IMG/VR virus record: IMGVR_UViG_3300003322_000486
Span: 1-51,589 of that record
DNA from: a virus
DNA: 51,589 bases
Direction: 5' to 3' (one strand)
Of the stretch, positions 7,360 to 14,336 are shown piece after piece (position 1 is the first letter of the stretch; every line of letters begins with the position of its first letter). The notes below the pieces were generated by a model. The model worked only from the letters and a program-made list of their open reading frames with translations, was not told the DNA's origin and ran no database searches. A program made the position numbers and the translations under genes.

Positions 7360-7673
7360 TCATTATCCTCCTTTTTGTTTGTGGTTCTTTTAGACTGTCT
7401 TACATTATACCACTTTATCACATTCTTAATAGATTGCGGGTGATTATAGCCTAATATAGAGGCGATGCTCCTAAGTGTATGACCTTGATTTTGCAGCTGA
7501 ATTGCTTTTATAGCGATCTGATCCCTCAGCTCATCTTCTGTGACAAGCGGTATATTATTTTGTTTTAAGAACTCTGTCCAGCTTTTTTCTTGTGACCAAC
7601 CCAGCATTGACGCGCCAATACTATAACCATGGTCATGAGCCTCTTTTAGTAGCTCCTTCATTGATTTATCCAT
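7356..7673 (-). CDS. Helix-turn-helix protein, 105 aa
   Basis: Residues 60-90 (A-I-Q-L-Q-N-Q-G-H-T-L-R-S-I-A-S-I-L-G-Y-N-H-P-Q-S-I-K-N) form a resolvase/MerR-like HTH with the usual G-x-T-x-x-x-I-A-x-x-L-G spacing, followed by a basic tail (R-Q-S-K-R-T-T-N-K-K). The first half is helical and may dimerise. It overlaps both neighbours by a few bases. Possible regulator of the accessory early genes; target unknown. Confidence 0.6.
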   Translation of the reverse strand: MDKSMKELLKEAHDHGYSIGASMLGWSQEKSWTEFLKQNNIPLVTEDELRDQIAIKAIQLQNQGHTLRSIASILGYNHPQSIKNVIKWYNVRQSKRTTNKKEDNE

Positions 7674-8760
7674 TATCTACCTCCTTTTCAATGAAGTATT
7701 CGCCCTTTTCAAATGCCCATTGAGTATGTTCTAATACCCAATCGCATTCATTCCAGTAATCCCCATTAGGCATAGTAATCTTAACTTCCAACCTCTTGTT
7801 ATCGTAAATTTTGACCACCTCAAATGAGCTACCTTCCATGTGGATGTTGCAAAACTTCAATCCGGACTTAATTTCGATGGCTTTCTTGTCTGCCTCCTTT
7901 TCCTCTGACCCTGGCTTTTGTTGTTTGAAAATATCATATAATTCGGCGGTAGAATATCGTAACTCATCTTCTCCGTAAACCCATTTTTCACAAATAGGGT
8001 CATATCCCTTTGCGCTATGTTTAATCCAATCTGCAAAAGCAATCGCCACCTTAGCCGATTCGAGCGCAGGAACAGCATTCTTCAACGCTGCCTCCATCTT
8101 ACCGGCCCTTTCTTTCAGCTGGTCATAATCCTTGCAACGGTTCAATACAAAGTCAGTGCAACTATGACCAAGTTTTATGTCGCCGTGCTTTTGCGCGTAA
8201 TCCAGTACCGGGCTCATTACCGATATGGCTTCTTTCTTCCATCGGCGAAGCTGTTCCAGTTCAGCCTGTAAGTCTGTTGCTCCGCTTTCATCCAGCCATT
8301 CGACATCTTCAAGTTCTTGTGGTGATCTGTTACCATCGTAATCAACTCCCACAGCCCCAAATGGGAAATTGAAATAGTAATCATATAAGAAATCCCCGCT
8401 ATAACATTTCCCTTTGTATTTTAATGGCAAATCGCGCATTTTGCCTGCTGGCATTCTTTCAGACGCCTTCACCCACACTGCTGAATGGGCTTTTAATTCA
8501 TCGTACTTTTGCTTCCATATTGCCCAGGCAGTGGCACCGGCTACGTACCCATTACATTTGTCATGATTGTAAAATTGTCTGCCCCCATCATAGGGAACAA
8601 CAAAGCCATACTTTTCAGCTTCCTGATTTATTTGGTTTGTAATTTCTTCTGGTAGCTGCACATCGGCAGGGGTATTGTTATTGTTCATTGCTTCGCTTTT
8701 GCATGTTTTAAATTCAAATTCGCTTTCGAGTAATATATCAGTTTGGCGCTCTGTTGGCAT
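7666..8760 (-). CDS. Phage protein with DUF551-like segment, 364 aa
   Basis: A mosaic protein. Residues 30-85 resemble small phage proteins that begin Q-I-N-Q-E-A-E-K-Y and contain G-Y-V-A-G-A-T-A-W-A. About 95-165 is DUF551-like (W-V-K-A-S-E-R-M-P and later V-E-W-L-D-E-S), a domain in many phage accessory proteins. A coiled-coil-like stretch follows (L-Q-A-E-L-E-Q-L-R-R-W-K-K-E). The C-terminus carries a short beta-rich unit (G-D-Y-W-N-E-C-D-W-V-L-E). No enzyme motif. Such proteins are thought to be assembled from exchangeable modules; a second DUF551-like protein lies at 10328..10507. Confidence 0.6.
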   Translation of the reverse strand: MPTERQTDILLESEFEFKTCKSEAMNNNNTPADVQLPEEITNQINQEAEKYGFVVPYDGGRQFYNHDKCNGYVAGATAWAIWKQKYDELKAHSAVWVKASERMPAGKMRDLPLKYKGKCYSGDFLYDYYFNFPFGAVGVDYDGNRSPQELEDVEWLDESGATDLQAELEQLRRWKKEAISVMSPVLDYAQKHGDIKLGHSCTDFVLNRCKDYDQLKERAGKMEAALKNAVPALESAKVAIAFADWIKHSAKGYDPICEKWVYGEDELRYSTAELYDIFKQQKPGSEEKEADKKAIEIKSGLKFCNIHMEGSSFEVVKIYDNKRLEVKITMPNGDYWNECDWVLEHTQWAFEKGEYFIEKEVDNG

Positions 8761-8789
8761 CTGAATTATTTTTGTTTATATAAGATTCG

Positions 8790-9125
8790 TTAAACCAGTA
8801 AATCAGCTTTTGTGATTTTAAAAGTCTTTTTAGTTGGGTAATACATTTGTGGGATCTTTTCATTTATAGCTATGAAATCAATAGAGTCGGAAATAATCTT
8901 ATGAATTTTATCATATTCGTTTCCTTCTTCTGAAAATCTTTCCTCATTGATTCGATCCATAATCCAATCAACTGATAGTGTTACTAATGGTTCTAAAGAA
9001 GATTCATGCACAGTTATTTCCCAATCTTCCGGTAATTCTGGTATATCATCTTCATCAATATCTAAATCCATAAGGAGGTCACCAATTTCTGAATAAAAGT
9101 TATCTTCATAAAAAAAGTTTTCCAT
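8790..9125 (-). CDS. Acidic hypothetical protein, 111 aa
   Basis: Strongly acidic in its first half (D-L-D-I-D-E-D-D-I-P-E-L-P-E-D-W-E), so it could be a DNA-mimic-like or protein-binding factor, but that is only a charge argument. The C-terminus is basic (K-K-T-F-K-I-T-K-A-D). No family recognised. AT-rich relative to its neighbours, with 29-35 base gaps on both sides. Confidence 0.5.
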   Translation of the reverse strand: MENFFYEDNFYSEIGDLLMDLDIDEDDIPELPEDWEITVHESSLEPLVTLSVDWIMDRINEERFSEEGNEYDKIHKIISDSIDFIAINEKIPQMYYPTKKTFKITKADLLV

Positions 9126-9160
9126 TTTTTATATTTTTTCTATTAGAGCATATTGTTTTG

Positions 9161-9970
9161 TTACGTTTCAAGCAAACTATTATACAGGGCTAGCACTTTT
9201 TCTTGGGTGGTCTTGCCTATTTCAAATCTATCTCCCCGGCCATTCAAAACTGCATACACTACTGTCTTTGTGACATTTAATATCTTTTGTATTTCTTTAA
9301 TAGCCTTTTTTACTTCAGGTGGATTTTTATTTGTCGTTGTGTTATAGGTAGTCATGGCTTTATCAATAGGCCACTTCTGAAGTCTTTGTTTTAACACATA
9401 CGACTTTATACCCAGTTGTTTGGCCCACTCCCATCTGGTTTTGGTTACCCCTTTATATTCAATAACCTCCATATTACTTCTGTTCAACATCTGTTCTTCA
9501 TTAGTAGCCCATCTACAATTACCTGGCTCATAGTCACCTTTACTATCTGGATATCTGTCTATTGAATGTTTTAGCGTGGGCTTTGGCCCCATGTCAGTCA
9601 AAAAGTTAGGAAAGCTATACCGCCACCTATCACATACTGAAATACCTTTTGCTCCATACTTTTTAAATGAAGGGTCAATCTCGTAATAACATCTTCTAAT
9701 CATACCAGCCCAGCATTTGTATTCAGGGGACCGGGATACAGGAGGATTATTTTTGAACCCCTTTAGTTTCATTCTTTTAGAAACACATTCACTTTGATAG
9801 CATCCACAGGACTTAGTGAAGCCGCGCCTTAAACTATTGGTCAATACTTCCTTAATATTCCCGCATTCACATACACATAACCACGCTGGCCGACCAGCCT
9901 TTCGAGTTAAGCTTATGGCCGTTAGCCTGCCGAAACATTTACCGGTTAAATCTGTATGAGGTTTACTCAT
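9161..9970 (-). CDS. HNH-type homing endonuclease-like protein
   Basis: I start at the ATG at 9970, which overlaps the upstream gene, and not at the longer non-ATG frame. The 269-residue product has an N-terminal zinc-finger-like module (D-L-T-G-K-C-F-G-R-L-T then C-V-C-E-C-G-N and S-C-G-C), then the nuclease-type core Y-K-C-W-A-G-M-I-R-R-C-Y, Y-G-A-K-G-I-S-V-C-D-R-W, S-I-D-R-Y-P-D-S-K-G-D-Y-E-P-G-N-C-R-W-A-T. The C-terminal 60 residues hold a LacI-like HTH (I-Q-K-I-L-N-V-T-K-T-V-V-Y-A-V-L-N-G). This layout is a widespread group of free-standing phage endonucleases that spread by cutting phage genomes lacking them. It interrupts a run of small accessory genes. Confidence 0.75.
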   Translation of the reverse strand: MSKPHTDLTGKCFGRLTAISLTRKAGRPAWLCVCECGNIKEVLTNSLRRGFTKSCGCYQSECVSKRMKLKGFKNNPPVSRSPEYKCWAGMIRRCYYEIDPSFKKYGAKGISVCDRWRYSFPNFLTDMGPKPTLKHSIDRYPDSKGDYEPGNCRWATNEEQMLNRSNMEVIEYKGVTKTRWEWAKQLGIKSYVLKQRLQKWPIDKAMTTYNTTTNKNPPEVKKAIKEIQKILNVTKTVVYAVLNGRGDRFEIGKTTQEKVLALYNSLLET

Positions 9971-10331
9971 GGTTGTGCTCCTTTTGTTGATTATACCATT
10001 GAACGCCTTCAAATAAATTATCAAAAGCCCTTTCAATGATGTTATAAAGAATTGAGCGCCCAATAATTTCTTTTAATTCAGAATGCTCAAATTGTTGTTT
10101 GGGAGTAGTAAATTTCAGATCCACAAACCTATGCCATACCGGCATCAACCATGACCAGTCTGAATGATATTCTAAATAGGTCAAAGGATCAGGAATATCT
10201 GAGAACAAAAAACACCAAAGTACAGTACCCTCTTTATATCCATGTAGGCCGCCTTCTGGGATGATTTGCTTTACGCCGCCCATAAACACAGCTATTACTT
10301 CATTCTTTTGCTCCGTTGTTAATTTACTCAT
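9963..10331 (-). CDS. Hypothetical phage protein, 122 aa
   Basis: I use the ATG at 10331, which overlaps the stop of the 59-residue gene upstream. The product begins M-S-K-L-T-T-E-Q-K-N-E-V-I-A-V-F-M-G-G and has a tryptophan-rich centre (Y-H-S-D-W-S-W-L-M-P-V-W) that matches the pattern of a frequent Bacteroidota phage protein of unknown function. The C-terminus is helical and ends in H-N-H-E. Confidence 0.6.
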   Translation of the reverse strand: MSKLTTEQKNEVIAVFMGGVKQIIPEGGLHGYKEGTVLWCFLFSDIPDPLTYLEYHSDWSWLMPVWHRFVDLKFTTPKQQFEHSELKEIIGRSILYNIIERAFDNLFEGVQWYNQQKEHNHE

Positions 10332-10507
10332 GGCTTCTCCCTCCAATGTGTTGGTGTGTAATAAACGTACATGCTGCCATCAGGGAAGTACCATAATTTG
10401 CCAACCAGCTTTAAGTCTTGTATCATGCCAGATGGCGATTTTGTTTCAACTACAAAGTGTTGTTCTGGCAACTTTTGGCCTGTACTTATCCATTTATTTT
10501 CTTTCAT
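10328..10507 (-). CDS. DUF551-like protein, 59 aa
   Basis: A short gene bounded by ATGA overlaps on both sides (10504..10507 with the secreted-protein gene, 10328..10331 with the 122-residue gene). The product starts M-K-E-N-K-W-I-S-T-G-Q-K-L-P-E and ends near Y-Y-T-P-T-H-W-R-E-K-P, the beginning and end of the DUF551 family (usually 60-75 residues, W-I-S-V-x-x-R-L-P to T-H-W-x-P). The family is very common in phages; function unknown. Confidence 0.75.
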   Translation of the reverse strand: MKENKWISTGQKLPEQHFVVETKSPSGMIQDLKLVGKLWYFPDGSMYVYYTPTHWREKP

Positions 10508-10812
10508 CCCTTCTTCAATTTATATGTCAGCACCTCTAAGGGTGCTTTAATTACTTTTTTCTTGTCATCGAGGTATAATTCTTCGCCTGTCCACCAGCGA
10601 ACGACAAACCCCGGTTTGGTGTGTAAGATTGCTGGGCCATTGTCGTAGTAGACAATAAGGGTGGCGCGGAGCGTGTCAGGATTTGTGCGCATAGGCATAA
10701 GCCGTATAACGGAATCGGTTGTTGCAATTATTGGGTATTTTGATGCGCTAGTGGTCTGACAAAAGCAATCCAGCGAACCGCTGAACAGCCAGAGTAGAAG
10801 GAGTTTTTTCAT
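10504..10812 (-). CDS. Small secreted hypothetical protein
   Basis: 102 residues with an N-terminal signal peptide (M-K-K-L-L-L-L-W-L-F-S-G-S-L-D-C-F-C-Q). The mature part is beta-prone with Y-Y-D-N-G-P-A-I-L and F-V-V-R-W-W-T-G. Two Cys residues in the signal region could allow lipoprotein processing but there is no good lipobox. Predicted periplasmic. Being in the early/accessory operon it could alter the envelope during infection; no family recognised. Confidence 0.55.
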   Translation of the reverse strand: MKKLLLLWLFSGSLDCFCQTTSASKYPIIATTDSVIRLMPMRTNPDTLRATLIVYYDNGPAILHTKPGFVVRWWTGEELYLDDKKKVIKAPLEVLTYKLKKG

Positions 10813-10851
10813 GATGTTTTTATTCAGTTATATAATCAGGTTTACCGGTTG

Positions 10852-11127
10852 TTACTTTTTATATTCTTCAAACGTTTCAGGCTTCCACGATGTTGATGGT
10901 ATGCCGTTTATTTTGAATGTGGATATTTTTGGCTGCACATAAATATCCGGACACAGTCTACTCCAATGGCCTGCCATATATTCAACGTCTGATATAAATG
11001 CTTTTTCTCCCTTCGTGTGCATGATGTACCCACCTATGCTAATTATGTCACTGGCGAATGTGACCTCTTTGTAAATCAAATCATGGAAGTCGCTTCTTTC
11101 TTCCGAAGCCTTTAATAATAGTCTCAT
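10852..11127 (-). CDS. Hypothetical protein, 91 aa
   Basis: Mixed alpha/beta protein with no recognised domain (E-V-T-F-A-S-D-I-I-S-I-G-G-Y-I, then D-V-E-Y-M-A-G-H-W-S-R-L-C-P-D). Starts 22 bases after the MmcB-like nuclease stop and shares the operon. Confidence 0.5.
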   Translation of the reverse strand: MRLLLKASEERSDFHDLIYKEVTFASDIISIGGYIMHTKGEKAFISDVEYMAGHWSRLCPDIYVQPKISTFKINGIPSTSWKPETFEEYKK

Positions 11128-11149
11128 AAATAGTTTGGTTTACCAGTAG

Positions 11150-11641
11150 TTAATCTGTTTCTTCGGCGTTAAGATCCATTGCAAAAGCAGCCCAGTATTC
11201 ATCCCGCGTAATCTCTTTGTCGATGAACTTTTGCCGCCAGATGTTTCGCCAGCGGAAGTACATCTTATTCGCCAACAGCTGCCAGTTATCGAATCTGCGA
11301 TCATGCAACCGGCTCGGCTTTTTCTCAACACTCACATGGCCGGTTTCCCACACGTATATCAGGCCGTATCGTTTGTCAACTTCATCTTTCTTTATCAGGT
11401 CTTTCGGGCATACATAGTAGAAATAATTCGCGCCTTTGTCCGATTGGTGCTTCTCTTTTTTGGCGTCGTTGAAGTAGTCTGACCGACTTATCTTTATTTC
11501 GAACTCTTTTGCCGTACCTCCAACATCCAGCGCCCAGTAATCCGACTCCCAGCCATAGATAAAAGCATTGGGCACCTGGTAGGGATATTCCCGATTGTCG
11601 ATCCATGCGGCCAGTTCCTTTATGATGTCCTTTTCTGTCAT
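11150..11641 (-). CDS. MmcB-like / PD-(D/E)XK nuclease-fold protein
   Basis: 163 residues resembling MmcB-family DNA-repair proteins and related phage nucleases. D-V-G-G-T-A-K-E-F-E-I-K-I-S-R-S-D-Y at about 40-57 fits the PD-(D/E)XK core (acidic strand then E-x-K), followed by a K-K-E-K-H-Q segment and N-Y-F-Y-Y-V-C-P-K-D-L-I, then G-L-I-Y-V-W-E-T-G. It overlaps the start of the ASCH-type gene by four bases. Probable DNA-acting nuclease of the accessory operon; polarity and target unknown. Confidence 0.6.
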   Translation of the reverse strand: MTEKDIIKELAAWIDNREYPYQVPNAFIYGWESDYWALDVGGTAKEFEIKISRSDYFNDAKKEKHQSDKGANYFYYVCPKDLIKKDEVDKRYGLIYVWETGHVSVEKKPSRLHDRRFDNWQLLANKMYFRWRNIWRQKFIDKEITRDEYWAAFAMDLNAEETD

Positions 11642-12504
11642 AGGTATGAAGGTTTACCAGTAGTAGATAATACTTTCCAATTGCAGCTAAACACCCACTC
11701 GTTGTTATTCCAGGAGTCGGGGCCGTGGCGCTGTTTCCAAAGTGTTTTGAAACTTTCTTTAGGCTTTACATTGAATTGCCCATATTTGTAATCTCGATAC
11801 CATACACCTACTGGACTCCCGCCGTAACCGTGATGAAACTTCTCAATGCCCTCTGCCTTTGCTTCTTCTTCAGTAATATCCTGTACTCTTTTACAAACTT
11901 GGCCTACATTTTCCAGCCATATACGGGAGGCTTCGCGGGGCATGGTGACGGGGGAGCGCCATGAAACGTCATTGTGTCCAATATCATGGGATGAATAGCA
12001 ATACTCGTAGGGGATTATATCATACTCGCCCTTACATTGTGACACATATATTTCGTCCCGGCCATCCGGTTTTTCACCGGCTGCAATACGCCCGATACAA
12101 TGTTTTTCTTTTACATACAGAATGCTTCCCATTCTTTTAAATCTGGCTACTGTTACTTCGCCCCCATCTTTTGTAAGTAGAATTGGGTCAATCAGTTTGT
12201 CCACCCAGTACATACCATCTTCTGGCGGCATTCCTGTTTGCCATTCACTATCACCTGCAAAACCAAACGGTGATTTAAGATTGTATGAATGAAAGCTATC
12301 TACATCAGACTGAACATGGTAACGCCATTCTTGACGATCTCCATTTCGCCACAGGTAAGGATGTTTTGAAAGGCCCCAATCCATTATGTTAGTTCCGAAA
12401 TGGTCATGGTTAGGCACAGGAGCAGGCACCGTATGCCTTGTCTTTCTTCCTTCAATAATAGCCTTTACATCGTCTGTGGAGAGTGTTAGGGGTATTGCTT
12501 TCAT
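11638..12504 (-). CDS. ASCH-type phage protein, 288 aa
   Basis: Starts M-K-A-I-P-L-T-L-S-T-D-D-V-K-A-I-I-E-G-R-K-T-R-H, the usual opening of phage ASCH-like proteins, which recognise or edit RNA or modified nucleobases. The core P-R-E-A-S-R-I-W-L-E-N-V then V-Q-D-I-T-E-E-E-A-K-A-E-G-I and the end F-K-T-L-W-K-Q-R-H-G-P-D-S-W-N-N-N-E-W-V-F match the family from end to end. An insert at about 30-110 is specific to large phage members. It shares one base with the second ASCH-like gene upstream. Function in phage is unproven. Confidence 0.65.
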   Translation of the reverse strand: MKAIPLTLSTDDVKAIIEGRKTRHTVPAPVPNHDHFGTNIMDWGLSKHPYLWRNGDRQEWRYHVQSDVDSFHSYNLKSPFGFAGDSEWQTGMPPEDGMYWVDKLIDPILLTKDGGEVTVARFKRMGSILYVKEKHCIGRIAAGEKPDGRDEIYVSQCKGEYDIIPYEYCYSSHDIGHNDVSWRSPVTMPREASRIWLENVGQVCKRVQDITEEEAKAEGIEKFHHGYGGSPVGVWYRDYKYGQFNVKPKESFKTLWKQRHGPDSWNNNEWVFSCNWKVLSTTGKPSYL

Positions 12505-13022
12505 TAGTATTCAATTTTATCAGACCACGAAATAATTTGGCCGGAGAATTCAGCCCCCCTTTTCTTTGGATGTACGGCGAACCAGTTAATAAAGTCCTCC
12601 GCTTCAAGTCCATCTCTCCTGGATATGATTGATATTGATGCGCTAACAGCATCGAATGCGCCAGACCCTACACCAGGTATCTGCCATATCAATTCACCAT
12701 CTACAGCATGTATGTTGAACTGCCACACCTTCTTAACCTCTACCTGCGCAAACTCGATCTGCTTACTTCGGTATGGCTTATCCGACCATATACGCAGGCT
12801 GGCCATGTCACCGTCCTTCCAGCGATTACCGGTGCGGATGGTGTGCCACTTTGGTTGATATAGGTATTCATTCCGTTGAAAGTTTAATATCTCTTCTTTT
12901 AGCAAGTCGGTGTTCAATATGCTTACTTCCGGGCATGCCCATATCTTTTCAACAAAGTGGGTATGTTGGCCGGTCTTAGGGTGGCCTTTCGGAAATTGAC
13001 GGCTGAATGGTAGTACTTTCAT
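12504..13022 (-). CDS. Second ASCH-like phage protein, 172 aa
   Basis: Contains P-K-W-H-T-I-R-T-G-N-R-W-K-D-G-D-M-A-S-L (about 58-77), the K-x-H-T-I-R...R-W-x-x-G motif of short phage ASCH-like proteins, followed by a strand-rich region I-E-F-A-Q-V-E-V-K-K-V-W. The helical part G-L-E-A-E-D-F-I-N-W-F corresponds to the usual D-G-F-x-x-x-x-D-F-x-x-W-F ending. Overlaps both neighbours by 1-4 bases. Paralogous only in fold to the adjacent 288-residue protein. Confidence 0.6.
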   Translation of the reverse strand: MKVLPFSRQFPKGHPKTGQHTHFVEKIWACPEVSILNTDLLKEEILNFQRNEYLYQPKWHTIRTGNRWKDGDMASLRIWSDKPYRSKQIEFAQVEVKKVWQFNIHAVDGELIWQIPGVGSGAFDAVSASISIISRRDGLEAEDFINWFAVHPKKRGAEFSGQIISWSDKIEY

Positions 13023-13624
13023 ACTGTTTTGTTTTGAGGTCTGTTTCCGTTACATTTATTTGCAACTTCAATTAACCATTTCGCTAATGCTATTGGCGTA
13101 TGTTCTCGTTCAGCCCTGGTAATTTCCTTTCTATTGTCGTTCACCCTTCCAAATCTGTTTTTCTTATTTAATCCAACCACATGTGTTACTGCATCAAACC
13201 TAAGCGGAATAGGAGGTAATTCAGATTCTGCACATCCGCATATGTATAACAGTGTTTTCTTCCTTGCTTTATGACCAAACCAAAACTGATCAATGCAAAT
13301 ACTATAGCCCCCATATCGATCTTTCATACCTGTTTTTGGAAGCTTCAGAAATGGCCATAATCGACTTGCTGCCGGGTGCTCCAATACTCCACCATATTTA
13401 CGAATCCATTCAATTGATTTTATTGCAAGTTCCTTCTCTCCCTCTCGCGGCTTTGCAAAGTGAACCAGCTTACCCCAGGCCCTACAGGGCGGATGTGCTA
13501 TGACCGGATTGCCGCCGGGCCATTTTGTCGCATCCCTTTCTATATCCCAACAATCAATCCCTAATGCCTTATAGACACTATCCTTTCGGACAAACAAAGC
13601 TGATATGAGCGGCATTTGGTTCAC
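13019..13624 (-). CDS. Cytosine-C5-methyltransferase-like phage protein lacking motif I
   Basis: 201 residues. V-I-A-H-P-P-C-R-A-W-G-K-L near residue 42 corresponds to motif IV (P-P-C catalytic loop) of C5-cytosine methyltransferases, G-G-V-L-E-H-P-A-A-S-R-L-W to motif VI, and F-W-F-G-H-K-A-R-K-K-T-L-L-Y to motif VIII. The F-x-G-x-G SAM-binding loop (motif I) is absent, replaced by A-L-F-V-R-K-D-S-V-Y. It is about half the normal enzyme length. Proteins of this exact layout recur in phages and may be divergent or inactive methyltransferases or base-binding proteins. It overlaps the ASCH-like gene by four bases. Confidence 0.6.
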   Translation of the reverse strand: MNQMPLISALFVRKDSVYKALGIDCWDIERDATKWPGGNPVIAHPPCRAWGKLVHFAKPREGEKELAIKSIEWIRKYGGVLEHPAASRLWPFLKLPKTGMKDRYGGYSICIDQFWFGHKARKKTLLYICGCAESELPPIPLRFDAVTHVVGLNKKNRFGRVNDNRKEITRAEREHTPIALAKWLIEVANKCNGNRPQNKTV

Positions 13625-13626
13625 GA

Positions 13627-13833
13627 TTAATATTTCCTTTTACAATCCGGTCTTATAAATTGATATTTCTCTCCATACCACCAGGCGCTGCCAAACTTGA
13701 TATGCTGCCTGTCTACGAACACGCCATGCTGATTTAATACGCTATAAGTTCTAAGCACTACATTATGCTCTCTTCTTTCCCGGGTGATACCGCAACGAAT
13801 GCAGGTGTTGTTGGTCCAGCGGTGGCGGGTCAT
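13627..13833 (-). CDS. Small zinc-ribbon-like protein, 68 aa
   Basis: Begins M-T-R-H-R-W-T-N-N-T-C-I-R-C-G-I-T-R-E-R-R, a C-x-x-C knuckle common in small phage proteins, with a further Cys near the C-terminus (R-P-D-C-K-R-K-Y) that could complete a metal site. Basic overall. Located two bases from the methyltransferase-like gene. Likely nucleic-acid or protein adaptor; unproven. Confidence 0.6.
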   Translation of the reverse strand: MTRHRWTNNTCIRCGITRERREHNVVLRTYSVLNQHGVFVDRQHIKFGSAWWYGEKYQFIRPDCKRKY

Positions 13834-13855
13834 AATCCAATTACTTTTACTGTTT

Positions 13856-14125
13856 TTAATCTCTATAGCCCCAATCTTTTCTTATATTGGTTATGTTCCT
13901 TTTTCTATTAAAATTTATGCTGCCATAAAATTTTTTATTAGCTTTAGGCGACTTATACTTTTCCTTCATCTCTGGCAGCTCTTCCTGAACGGTAAGCTGT
14001 TGAAATTTCTTTCCATACAACTTTTTCCATTTTTCTATAATGGCTTCTTTTTTTGCTTCGCAAGAGAATTGTTGTTGTGCAACAAGGTCCTTTCCGTTCT
14101 TGAGATATACATACCGGATACTCAT
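13856..14125 (-). CDS. Basic hypothetical protein, 89 aa
   Basis: Lys-rich protein with a helical centre (C-E-A-K-K-E-A-I-I-E-K-W-K-K-L-Y-G-K-K-F). No recognised family. First gene after the 211-bp gap that follows the primase-helicase gene. Confidence 0.5.
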   Translation of the reverse strand: MSIRYVYLKNGKDLVAQQQFSCEAKKEAIIEKWKKLYGKKFQQLTVQEELPEMKEKYKSPKANKKFYGSINFNRKRNITNIRKDWGYRD

Positions 14126-14336
14126 ATAATCGGTTTTTACAGCCTGCCACGATTGCCATGTTTTTTCACCCTTCCTATACCCGCCTACCTATACAGCCTT
14201 TTTTATTAAAAAATCAACTAATTACTCTATTTGTATAGAAATGATGGCTATCGTGGATTTGATTATAAATTGTTAGTTATCAATATTGGTTTTAGCCGTG
14301 AAAGCGTAAAAACTCATAATGGATGGCCTCGATAAA
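14126..14336. other. 211-bp AT-rich gap after the replication genes
   Basis: No credible gene. It holds an AT-rich palindrome around 14199-14213 (TTTTTTATTAAAAAA-like) and an imperfect inverted pair, CACGATTGCCAT near 14147 and ATGGCTATCGTG near 14241 (11 of 12 complementary). Next to a primase-helicase such AT-rich DNA could be an origin region, but there are no convincing iterons. No promoter consensus was found on either strand. Confidence 0.3.

Noticed and set aside
14126-14336. Replication origin
   Set aside because: AT-rich with a palindrome next to the primase-helicase gene, but no iterons or clear protein-binding array; left as an unexplained gap.
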